Shown here: one piece after another, positions 13,433 through 20,088 of the stretch | How the letters are laid out: each line of letters opens with the position of its first letter | How positions within the stretch are numbered: the first letter of the stretch is position 1 | Source of the DNA: JAFAVZ01 sp036009105 | GTDB taxonomy: Bacteria; Acidobacteriota; Thermoanaerobaculia; Gp7-AA8 | DNA length: 20,101 nt | Assembly: GCA_036009105.1 (NCBI GenBank) | Contig: DASYMJ010000167.1 | Span: 1-20,101, forward strand | Direction of reading: 5' to 3' | The notes under the pieces: generated by a model | Seen by the model: only the letters and a program-made list of their open reading frames with translations | The model's database searches: none | What the model was told of the DNA's origin: nothing | Translations under genes and position numbers: made by a program

Positions 13433-14671
13433 ATGCGCCTGTTCGCGACCATCGCCGAGGCGACGCCGGAAGCGGCGCTCGATGCGATCCGGCGGTTGCC
13501 GGCCGATCACGACGGCGTCGAGCTGCGCCTCGATTCCCTGCGCTCGCCGCTCCCGCTCGCTGCCTTGCGCGCCGCGACCGGCAAACCGCTGCTCCTCACC
13601 AACCGCGGCGGCGCGACGCCGGACATCGAGGCCGCGATCGCGGCCGGCATCGACCTGGTGGATGTGGAGCACGGCAACCAGGACGAGCGCGTGCCGCGTT
13701 ACCGCGACCGCATCGTGCTTTCCCATCACGACTACGAGCGCGTGCCCGATCTCGACGCGCTGCTCGCCGCCATGCGCGCGCACGGCTGCGCGCATGTGAA
13801 AGTGGCGGTGACGCCGCGCAACTACGGGGAGAACGTGCAACTCCTGGAGCGCATCGCGCCGGGCGAGACGATGATCGGGATGGGGGAGCGGGGTCTCTAC
13901 GCGCGCCTCCTCGCGCCGTTCTTCGGCTCGGATTTGTTCTTCGCCGGAAACGCCGCGCCGGGACAGATTGGGCTGGAGCAGGCGCTGGCGATTTACGGCA
14001 AGCGCCCGCTGCCTGCTGATCCCCGCATCTTTGCCATCCTCGGCAATCCCTCCGGCCACTCCCGCTCCCCCGCTGTGCACAATCCGCGCTTCCGTGCGGA
14101 GGGGTTGAACGCCGCGTACACCATTGCCTCGTTCCAGACCTTCGCCGAGATCGCGGAGCCGTTCGCGAGAGCGGAACGCTTCGCGCCGGCCGGGCTCAGC
14201 GTCACGGCGCCGTTCAAGGAAGAGGCGTTCGCGTTCGCGCGGCGCATCGGGGCGGACATCCGCGAGAACGCGCGCGAGGCGGAGTCCGTCAACACCCTGG
14301 TGCGCACGGCCCGCGGCTTCGTTGCGGACAATACCGATGTCGACGGCTTCGAGACCATCGTGCGAGGAAAGCGGGCGGCGCTGATCGGCGCGGGCGGCAC
14401 GGCGCGGGCGGCGCTCGTGGCGCTGCGGCGCAAAGGCATCGGGACCACCGTCTACAATCGCACCGTCGGCCGGTTGGGAGCGAAGCCGCTGGGTGAGCTG
14501 CGGCACTTCGACGGCGATCTCGTCGTCAACACCCTTCCCGTGGCCATCGATCTGCCGCTGCGCGACGGCGTCAACATCGTCGACACGGTATACACCGGCG
14601 GCCGCGGCGGCGTGGCGCTCTTCGAGGCGCAGGCCGTGCGGCAATTCGAGCTGTTCCGAGAGGCCTTTTGA
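13433..14671 (+). CDS. aroDE: Bifunctional 3-dehydroquinate dehydratase (type I) / shikimate dehydrogenase
   Basis: A 412-residue fusion for two consecutive shikimate-pathway steps, dehydroquinate to dehydroshikimate to shikimate (NADPH). Seen: residues 1-190 are a type I dehydratase with VELRLD (29-34), catalytic His99 in SHHDYE, Schiff-base Lys123 in HVKVAV and AAPGQI. Residues 198-412 are AroE with ILGNPSGHSRSPAVHN, SVTAPFKE (Lys262), ESVNTL, ADNTDVDGF (Asp302), the nucleotide loop GAGGTARAA and Gln400 near the end. Known: this fused order occurs in plants and Chlamydia; most bacteria keep separate genes. Odd: the dehydratase motif usually written SAPGQ reads AAPGQ, and the AroE motif usually NVT reads SVT, as I recall for plant enzymes. 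trpE follows with a one-base overlap, so chorismate production and use are coupled. Confidence 0.94.
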   Translation: MRLFATIAEATPEAALDAIRRLPADHDGVELRLDSLRSPLPLAALRAATGKPLLLTNRGGATPDIEAAIAAGIDLVDVEHGNQDERVPRYRDRIVLSHHDYERVPDLDALLAAMRAHGCAHVKVAVTPRNYGENVQLLERIAPGETMIGMGERGLYARLLAPFFGSDLFFAGNAAPGQIGLEQALAIYGKRPLPADPRIFAILGNPSGHSRSPAVHNPRFRAEGLNAAYTIASFQTFAEIAEPFARAERFAPAGLSVTAPFKEEAFAFARRIGADIRENAREAESVNTLVRTARGFVADNTDVDGFETIVRGKRAALIGAGGTARAALVALRRKGIGTTVYNRTVGRLGAKPLGELRHFDGDLVVNTLPVAIDLPLRDGVNIVDTVYTGGRGGVALFEAQAVRQFELFREAF

Positions 14672-16083
14672 TGAACCTGGATGAATTGCGCAAGGAGTAC
14701 GACGTCGTCCCCATCCACCGCCAGCTGAGCGCCGACTCGCTCACGCCGCTGGCCGCGTTCGCCGCGCTCTCGCCGGCCGGCTCCGAGGCGTTTTTGTTCG
14801 AGAGCGTGGAGCGGGGGCAGAACGTGGGGCGGTATTCGTTCGTCGGCTTCGAGCCGAGACGCAACCTCAAATTCGAGCGCGGCGTGAGCGATCCGTTGTT
14901 CAAGCTCAATGGCGAGCTCGTGCCGCTGCGCGTCTACGAGGAGGAGAAGCTGCCGCCCTTCTTCGGCGGCGCGGTCGGTTTCTTCGGCTACGCGGTCGGC
15001 GGCTGGACCGAGCGCATCCCCGACTCGCATCCTGACCATCTCGGCATCCCGGACGCGAAGCTGCTCTTCTTCGACAACGTCGTCGTCTTCGACCACGTGC
15101 AGCAGCGGCTGCACATCATCGTCAACCTCTTCACCTCCGATCCGGAGGCTTCGATCGAGGAAGCGAACGCGCGGCTCGACCGCGCCGTGGCGAAGTTGCG
15201 GGCGGCCTCGGTCGACCTGCTCGCCTTTCCGGAAAATGCGCCGCCCGTCGAGCTGAGCGGCTCGTACACGCGCGAGCAGTTCGAGGCGATGGTGCTGGAG
15301 GCGAAGGAGGAGATCGCCGCCGGCGAGGCGTTCCAGATCGTGCTCTCCCAGCGGTGGGAGACCGCGTATCCGACCTCGGAGGCGCTGACGCTGTATCGCG
15401 TTTTGCGGTCGGTGAATCCTTCGCCGTACATGTTCCTGCTGGTGACCGAGGAGTGCACCCTGGTCGGCGCTTCGCCGGAGATGCTGGTGCGGGTGACGGG
15501 CGATGTCGCGGAGATGCGGCCCATTGCGGGGACGCGTCCGCGCGGCGCGACGAAGGACGAGGAGGCCGAGCTGGAGGCGGCGCTCCTGGCCGACCCGAAA
15601 GAGAACGCCGAGCACCTCATGCTGGTCGACCTCGGGCGCAACGATCTGGGCCGCGTCTGCCTCAGCGGCTCGGTGGAGGTCTCCGACTTCTGCCACATCG
15701 AGCGCTACAGCCACGTGATCCACCTCGTGACCGACGTCACCGGCACCGTGCGCGACGACCGCTCGCCGGTGGACGTCTTCCTCTCCGCGTTCCCGGCCGG
15801 CACGGTGAGCGGCGCCCCGAAGATCCGGGCCATGGAGCTGATCGACCGCATCGAGAAGACCCGCCGCGGGCCCTACGCGGGGGCCGTGGCGTACATCGGC
15901 TTCTCCGGCAACCTCGACTCCTGCATCACCATCCGCACCATCACCCTCGCGCACGACAAGGCGTTCGTGCAGGCCGGGGCGGGCATCGTCTACGACTCCG
16001 ATCCGGGGAAGGAGTACGAGGAGACGATGAACAAGTCGGCGGCGATGAGGAAGGCGCTGACACTCGCGCGAGCGCTCGTGTAG
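14671..16083 (+). CDS. trpE: Anthranilate synthase component I
   Basis: A 470-residue enzyme converting chorismate plus ammonia or glutamine-derived ammonia to anthranilate, the first step of tryptophan synthesis. Seen: FLFESVERGQNVGRYSFVGF (41-60) with the LLES-like tryptophan-binding motif, MRPIAGTRPRG (282-292), KENAEHLMLVDLGRNDLGRV (310-329), GTVSGAPKIRAMELID (377-392), AYIGFSGNLDSCITIRT and QAGAGIVYDSDPGKEYEET. PIAGTRPRG and the feedback motif favour TrpE over PabB. The start is ATG 14671, sharing one base with the aroDE stop codon; an in-frame TTG one codon earlier is unnecessary. The glutaminase partner trpG is not adjacent, since a convergent gene follows, so the amidotransferase must be encoded elsewhere. 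The stop codon is embedded in a hairpin. Confidence 0.95.
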   Translation: MNLDELRKEYDVVPIHRQLSADSLTPLAAFAALSPAGSEAFLFESVERGQNVGRYSFVGFEPRRNLKFERGVSDPLFKLNGELVPLRVYEEEKLPPFFGGAVGFFGYAVGGWTERIPDSHPDHLGIPDAKLLFFDNVVVFDHVQQRLHIIVNLFTSDPEASIEEANARLDRAVAKLRAASVDLLAFPENAPPVELSGSYTREQFEAMVLEAKEEIAAGEAFQIVLSQRWETAYPTSEALTLYRVLRSVNPSPYMFLLVTEECTLVGASPEMLVRVTGDVAEMRPIAGTRPRGATKDEEAELEAALLADPKENAEHLMLVDLGRNDLGRVCLSGSVEVSDFCHIERYSHVIHLVTDVTGTVRDDRSPVDVFLSAFPAGTVSGAPKIRAMELIDRIEKTRRGPYAGAVAYIGFSGNLDSCITIRTITLAHDKAFVQAGAGIVYDSDPGKEYEETMNKSAAMRKALTLARALV

Positions 16084-16134
16084 TTGTCGGTTGTCAGTTG
16101 TCGGTCTTCTACCGATAACCGACAACTGACAACT
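16082..16134. terminator. Convergent hairpin made of tandem GTTGTCR heptamers
   Basis: Left arm 16082-16105 and right arm 16111-16134 match at 21 of 24 positions (two of the three differences are G-T wobbles) around a 5-base loop. A perfect 16-base core pairing is 16090-16105 with 16118-16133. The left arm is three heptamers (gttgtcg, gttgtca, gttgtcg). The hairpin covers the trpE stop (16081-16083) and the DUF4230 stop (16133-16135), so it fits a bidirectional terminator, though without a T-tract. Confidence 0.7.
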
Positions 16135-16771
16135 AGCCCACCGCCGCCGCCCCCTCCACAAACCGCACCTTGGCAAACCCCAGCGTATGCAGCAGGTCCG
16201 CGAGCCGCTTCTGCGCGTTCTGGGTGGCCAGGTTGAGGATGCCCTTGTTCACGGCCTCGTTGCGGATGGCCTGCTCGGCGTTCTGGCGGGCCCGGGCCTC
16301 GAGGTTGATGTCGGAGCGGCGGAGCACGCCGGTCTTGCGGCTCATCACCCGCGACTCGCGGTTGTCGACGCGGCTGACCAGGATCTGGGCGGAGGGGAGG
16401 CGCATCACCACGGTGCCGTCCGGCTCGCGCCAGACGTCCTGCCGGCGGAGCTGGGCCAGGTCGACGCCGGCGATCACGTCGCCCGTGGCGAGGAAGGTGA
16501 TCTCGTCGCTGCCGAGGGAGTTGGGGACGAGCTTGTAGGACTGGGTGATCGTGCTGACCTGCATCACCCGCATCGATGCGGTCTCGAGGCGGTTCAGGTC
16601 GCGGACGCGGGTGACGAGCGTCCCCAGATCGACCGTGGTCTCCCGCGGCTTGAACACCTCGGCGACCTTGCGGTCGACGGCCCGGCGGGCGGTGCGGAGG
16701 GCGAGGAAGCAGGTGCCGCCGGCGAGCACGGCCGCGACCACGAGCAGGATGACGAGGTCACGGCGGCGCAT
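16133..16771 (-). CDS. DUF4230 membrane-anchored protein
   Basis: A 212-residue protein with one N-terminal membrane helix (LVILLVVAAVLAGGTCFLAL, residues 6-25), the rest presumably extracytoplasmic. Seen: TLVTRVRDLNRLETASMRVM, EITFLATGDVIAGVDLAQLR, VVMRLPSAQILVSRVD, and a C-terminal charged helix ending in LADLLHTLGFAKVRFVE. Known: this arrangement (an L-x-x-L-E-T start, a GxVxAGxDL motif, and a final LxxxGFxxVxF strand) matches my recollection of DUF4230 proteins, of unknown function. The upstream region has no Shine-Dalgarno or clear -10. The gene lies 156 bases downstream of purC on the same strand. Confidence 0.8.
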   Translation of the reverse strand: MRRRDLVILLVVAAVLAGGTCFLALRTARRAVDRKVAEVFKPRETTVDLGTLVTRVRDLNRLETASMRVMQVSTITQSYKLVPNSLGSDEITFLATGDVIAGVDLAQLRRQDVWREPDGTVVMRLPSAQILVSRVDNRESRVMSRKTGVLRRSDINLEARARQNAEQAIRNEAVNKGILNLATQNAQKRLADLLHTLGFAKVRFVEGAAAVG

Positions 16772-16927
16772 GTTTTTTCGGCAACAGCAGTGCTACTACC
16801 GAAATTCTGTGCTACTCTTTCGGCTCTCCCGGTAAGGTTCAAGGAAGCGTCCAAGGGATCTCGGTGTTCTCGGCGTCCTTTTCGATGTCTGTCTGTCTCA
16901 TCTGAGACGCTCCCGCCCGCCAGAAAG
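16772..16927. other. Intergenic region between purC and the DUF4230 gene
   Basis: 156 bases with no coding signal. It contains a dyad GTCTCA-TC-TGAGAC (16895-16908), a direct repeat GTGCTACT (16790-16797 and 16809-16816) and a TTTCGG/CCGAAA inverted pair (16776-16781 and 16799-16804) close to the DUF4230 start. These may be control sites for that gene or a purC terminator. I see no convincing promoter hexamers. Confidence 0.4.
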
Positions 16928-17803
16928 TCACAATCCCTTCCCGGTCAATACGCGATACGCCTCCAGATATTTTTCGCGCGTTTTCTCCACCACTTCTTTA
17001 GGCAATTCCGGTGCCGGCGGCGTTTTGTCCCAGCCGGTCGTCTCCAGCCAGTCGCGCGTGAACTGTTTGTCGAACGATGGCGGATTGCTCCCCACCCGGT
17101 ACTGATCGGCGGGCCAGAAGCGCGAAGAATCCGACGTCAGCGCCTCGTCGATCCAGACGATGCGGCCATCGAGCAGGCCGAACTCGAACTTCGTATCCGC
17201 GATGATGATGCCGCGGGTGCGGGCAAAGTCCGCCGCCTCCCCGTAGAGGCGCAGGGTGAGATCGCGCAGTGACGACGCGAGCTCCTCGCCGGTGATGGAG
17301 GCCATCCGCTCGAAGGAGATGTTGATGTCGTGGCCGGTCTCCTCTTTGGTGGCCGGCGTGAAGATCGGCCGCGGCAGTTTGCTCGCCGTGGTCAGCCCCG
17401 CGGGCAGCTCGATGCCGCAGACGCGGCCGGTCTCCTTGTACTCCTTCAGCCCCGATCCGACGAGGTAGCCGCGCGCCACGCACTCCACCGGCACGACCTC
17501 GCACTTTTTCACCAGCACGCTCCGGCCGCGCAGCTCTTCGTGCTGCCGCAGCTGGTCTGGGAACTGGTCAAAGTCGGTTTCGAGGAGGTGATTCTCCACG
17601 TCGGCGAAGCGGTCGAACCAGAAGTTCGAGAGCTGGGTCAGCACCTTCCCCTTGTCCGGGATGCCCGGGGAGAGGACGACGTCGAAGGCGGAGATGCGGT
17701 CGGTGGCGACGAAGAGGTAGCGGTCCCCGAGGTCGTAGACGTCGCGCACTTTGCCGCGGCGGGCGAGGGGGAGAGGGAGGTTGGTTTCGTTCACGGCCAA
17801 CAT
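16928..17803 (-). CDS. purC: Phosphoribosylaminoimidazole-succinocarboxamide (SAICAR) synthase
   Basis: A 291-residue enzyme of purine synthesis, joining aspartate to CAIR with ATP. Seen: RRGKVRDVYDLGDRYLFVAT, DRISAFDVVLSPGIPDKGKV, VECVARGYLVGSGLKEYKET, PIFTPATKEETGHDINISFE, IIIADTKFEFGLLDGRIVWI followed by DEALTSDSSRFWP, and FDKQFTRDWL. Length matches the roughly 300-residue purC subtype rather than the short 240-residue one. Start at 17803 (MLAVNETNLPLPL); the frame is open further up, but the extension runs into the palindromic repeat and lacks support. No Shine-Dalgarno is present; TACAAT lies 7 bases before the ATG. No other purine gene is nearby. Confidence 0.96.
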   Translation of the reverse strand: MLAVNETNLPLPLARRGKVRDVYDLGDRYLFVATDRISAFDVVLSPGIPDKGKVLTQLSNFWFDRFADVENHLLETDFDQFPDQLRQHEELRGRSVLVKKCEVVPVECVARGYLVGSGLKEYKETGRVCGIELPAGLTTASKLPRPIFTPATKEETGHDINISFERMASITGEELASSLRDLTLRLYGEAADFARTRGIIIADTKFEFGLLDGRIVWIDEALTSDSSRFWPADQYRVGSNPPSFDKQFTRDWLETTGWDKTPPAPELPKEVVEKTREKYLEAYRVLTGKGL

Positions 17804-17810
17804 GCCGCGG

Positions 17811-17816
17811 ATTGTA
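17811..17816 (-). promoter_or_regulatory. Probable -10 box (TACAAT) for purC
   Basis: TACAAT on the minus strand followed by 7 bases and the purC ATG, predicting a transcript that starts at or near the start codon. The palindromic repeat just upstream occupies the -35 position; no consensus -35 is seen. Confidence 0.45.
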
Positions 17817-17821
17817 AACGC

Positions 17822-17883
17822 AGGGCCGGCTCTCCAGCCGGCCCAACTATCACGGATCAATGGGGCCGGCTGAGAGCCGTCCC
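17822..17883. repeat. Palindromic GGGCCGGCT repeat pair between the secreted-protein gene and purC
   Basis: First hairpin: gggccggct (17823-17831), loop ctcc, agccggccc (17836-17844), a perfect 9-base stem. Second: ggccggct (17864-17871) with agccgtcc (17875-17882), one mismatch. The outer edges 17822-17834 and 17871-17883 are also inverted copies at 12 of 13 positions. It probably terminates the upstream minus-strand gene. The outer sequence ATGTAGGG-CGGC recurs at the end of the window. Confidence 0.7.
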
Positions 17884-17890
17884 TACATTT

Positions 17891-18805
17891 TCACTTGGTC
17901 TTCACGAACACCGCCCCGAGGCGCTCGGCGCTCGCGCGCACGCCGCGGGCGATCTCGATGTCGATCTTCCTGCCCACCACCGCGGTCCGCGCGGCGGCCT
18001 TCTTGCCGTACAGGCTCTTGGCCGAGGCGAGGAGGATCGGGGTCTGGTAGGCGGGGTCGCCGGAGAACTGGTCGATGACCGAGACGTACGGGAAGACCAC
18101 CGCTTCGCCGGACGGATCATCGAGGAAGAACTCCACCGAGCCGGAGTCGACTTCGACCGGCAGGGCTTCCTGAAGGTGCGCCAGCGGCGGGAGGATGAAC
18201 GGCATGTTGCTGCGCACTGTCTTGCCGTCGTAGTCGTAAACCGAGACGCGCATGGTCACGCTGGAGCGGCCGAGGTTCACCGCGCCGATGTTGGCGCGCC
18301 AGCCGTCCTTGGCGACGTTGCGCACGCCATGGGCCACGGCGCTGATGCCATCGCCCTGCAGGCCGGTGAAGACGCCGGGGATGGTCTGGCCGAACGTGCC
18401 GTTGCGCGAGTTGTTGAAGGTGTTGGAAGTGACGAGGAAGGCGCGGTCGAGCACCGCGTTCGGCACGGTCGGGTTGTCTTCCGGGAACGTGGCCACCAGC
18501 AGCGAGCCGGTGCCGGTGGTGTTGAACACATCCTTGAGCACGTTGTCGGTGAGGTAGACGGCGTTCGCGGGGATGTCGACGAACGCTTCCTTGCCCTGCT
18601 TCCCGCCGGTGGGGATGAAGGTCATGCTCACCCGCAGGGAGTGATCGAGCTGCGGGTTGAAGATGCTGAGCTGCGTCTGCCACTGCGTTCCGAACGCGCC
18701 CGGCGCGAGGCCGGAGACGGGGATGATGTAGGTGTCGTTGACTTGCGCGGCAGCGGGGAGAGCCGCGACTGCGAGGAGGAGGATCAGGAGGGCTCTGGTT
18801 TTCAC
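17891..18805 (-). CDS. Secreted protein of unknown function (related to the 7015-7770 protein)
   Basis: A 304-residue protein. Seen: a signal peptide (KTRALLILLLAVAALPAAAQ), then NDTYIIPVSGL, TQWQTQLSIFNPQLDHSL, AFVDIPANAVYLTDNVLKDV, SVTMRVSVYDYDGKTV, FILPPLAHLQEALPVEVD and FPYVSVIDQFSGDPAYQTP. The mature part is predicted almost entirely beta-stranded, like an adhesin or carbohydrate-binding surface protein, but no known catalytic motif is visible. It shares motif order with the protein at 7015. Start chosen as GTG 18805 because the signal peptide begins there and AAAGGA lies about 10 bases upstream; the ATG at 18868 would add a non-signal-like N-terminus. purC follows on the same strand after a palindromic repeat. 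Confidence 0.82.
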   Translation of the reverse strand: MKTRALLILLLAVAALPAAAQVNDTYIIPVSGLAPGAFGTQWQTQLSIFNPQLDHSLRVSMTFIPTGGKQGKEAFVDIPANAVYLTDNVLKDVFNTTGTGSLLVATFPEDNPTVPNAVLDRAFLVTSNTFNNSRNGTFGQTIPGVFTGLQGDGISAVAHGVRNVAKDGWRANIGAVNLGRSSVTMRVSVYDYDGKTVRSNMPFILPPLAHLQEALPVEVDSGSVEFFLDDPSGEAVVFPYVSVIDQFSGDPAYQTPILLASAKSLYGKKAAARTAVVGRKIDIEIARGVRASAERLGAVFVKTK

Positions 18806-18886
18806 GGCGTGTGGGTCCTTTCGAAGGTTCCGGCAACCGGGCCAGACTGCACGCGAGGTGCCGCTCATTCCCCGAGAGAGCGCGGT

Positions 18887-18902
18887 CCGGAAGGCCTTCC
18901 GG
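18887..18902. promoter_or_regulatory. Perfect 16-base palindrome in the divergent promoter region
   Basis: CCGGAAGGCCTTCCGG is its own reverse complement. It lies about 15 bases before the TACACT box of the aminotransferase gene, covering its -35 position, and upstream of the divergent secreted-protein gene. It is placed like an operator; no regulator can be named. Confidence 0.5.
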
Positions 18903-18917
18903 GTGGCCTCCCCACGC

Positions 18918-18923
18918 TACACT
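18918..18923 (+). promoter_or_regulatory. Probable -10 box (TACACT) for the aminotransferase gene
   Basis: TACACT followed by 7 bases and the ATG at 18931, with no Shine-Dalgarno, again suggesting a leaderless transcript. No consensus -35 is visible; the palindrome occupies that site. Confidence 0.45.
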
Positions 18924-18930
18924 ACCGTCC

Positions 18931-20088
18931 ATGAATCAGATCAGCGATCGTCTCTCCGGACTCGTGCAGTCGGACATCCGCCGCATGTCCCGCGAATGCG
19001 AGCGCGTCGGCGGCATCAACCTCGGCCAGGGCATCTGCGACCTGCCCACCATCCCCGAGCTGGTCGAGGGCGCCTGCGATGCGATCGCGCAGTCGAAGGC
19101 GACGTACTCCAAGTTCGAAGGCATCGACCTGCTGCGGGAGCGGATCGCGCGCAAGATCGAGCACTTCAACGGCTATCGCGTCGATCCGGCCAGGGAGCTC
19201 GTGGTCACCGTCGGCTCCACCGGCGGCTTCGCGGCCGCGGCGCTGGCGACGTTGAACGCGGGCGATGAAGTCATCCTCTTCGAGCCCTACTACGGCTACC
19301 ACCTCAACACGCTGAAAGTCCTCGGCATCGAGCCGAAGTTCGTGCCCCTCAGTCCGCCCGACTGGTCGATCGACTTCGACCGCCTGCGGGCCACGTTCAC
19401 ATCGAAGACGAAGGCGGTCGTGGTCTGCACGCCGTCGAACCCGTGCGGGAAGGTCTTCACGCCGGAGGAGCTGGAGAAGATCGGTGCGCTCTGCCGCGAG
19501 TTCGGCGCGTGGGCGTTCACGGACGAGATCTACGAATACATCGTGTACGACGGGCGCCGGCATACCTCGATGGCGTCGCTGGAGTCGTGCCGCGACCTGA
19601 CCATCACCGTCAGCGGCTTCTCCAAGACGTTCTCCGTGACCGGCTGGCGCATCGGCTACGTCGCCGCCGAGGCGCGCGTGATCTCGTCCATCGGCCTGGT
19701 GAACGACCTCTTCTACGTCTGCGCCCCCACGCCCCTGCAGTGGGGCATCGCCCGCGCGCTGGAGGTGGGCGACGACTACTACACCCAGCTCGCCGCCGAC
19801 TACGAGAAGAAGCGCGACCTGCTCGCCGACGCCCTGCGCGAGGTCGGCTTCACGCCGTACGTGCCGCAGGGCGCGTACTACATGCTGGCCGAGGTGCCCG
19901 CGGAGCTCGGCGATGACCGCAAGGCGGCCGACTGGCTGATCGAGAACGCGCGGGTGGCCTCGGTGCCGGGATCGGCGTTCTACGTTTCGGAGCGGGGGAA
20001 GCGATTGCTCCGCTTCTGCTTCGCGAAGGACTTTGGCGCGCTGGAGGAGGCGTGCCGGCGCCTCCGCGCGGCACGCGTTCCGGCGTAG
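18931..20088 (+). CDS. Class I/II PLP-dependent aminotransferase (aromatic/kynurenine/methionine type)
   Basis: A 385-residue fold-type I aminotransferase. Seen: GGINLGQGICDLPTIPELVE (27-46), TYSKFEGIDLLRERIA, TVGSTGGFAAAALATLNAGD, TPSNPCGKVFT (Asn170, Pro171), FTDEIYEYIVY (Asp198, Tyr201), PLP-binding Lys232 in VSGFSKTFSVTGWRIGY and substrate-carboxylate Arg361 in RLLRFCFAK. Known: these are the hallmark positions of the AAT_I family. NLGQG and the overall layout resemble kynurenine/glutamine or methionine aminotransferases such as YbdL more than aspartate aminotransferase, but the substrate cannot be fixed from sequence. Start at 18931 fits the family N-terminus and the TACACT box; in-frame extension upstream is unsupported. 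The stop at 20086-20088 is followed at once by a repeat. Confidence 0.93.
   Translation: MNQISDRLSGLVQSDIRRMSRECERVGGINLGQGICDLPTIPELVEGACDAIAQSKATYSKFEGIDLLRERIARKIEHFNGYRVDPARELVVTVGSTGGFAAAALATLNAGDEVILFEPYYGYHLNTLKVLGIEPKFVPLSPPDWSIDFDRLRATFTSKTKAVVVCTPSNPCGKVFTPEELEKIGALCREFGAWAFTDEIYEYIVYDGRRHTSMASLESCRDLTITVSGFSKTFSVTGWRIGYVAAEARVISSIGLVNDLFYVCAPTPLQWGIARALEVGDDYYTQLAADYEKKRDLLADALREVGFTPYVPQGAYYMLAEVPAELGDDRKAADWLIENARVASVPGSAFYVSERGKRLLRFCFAKDFGALEEACRRLRAARVPA

Noticed and set aside
7774..16134. CRISPR array
   Set aside because: The tandem heptamers at the two junctions are too short, lack spacers and are inverted within each hairpin; no cas gene is present.
14452..16176. Minus-strand open frame of 574 codons opposite trpE
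   Set aside because: Antisense shadow; trpE motifs are complete on the plus strand.
17330..18934. Plus-strand open frame of 534 codons opposite purC and the secreted protein
   Set aside because: It crosses two clear minus-strand genes and the palindromic repeat, with no motif of its own.
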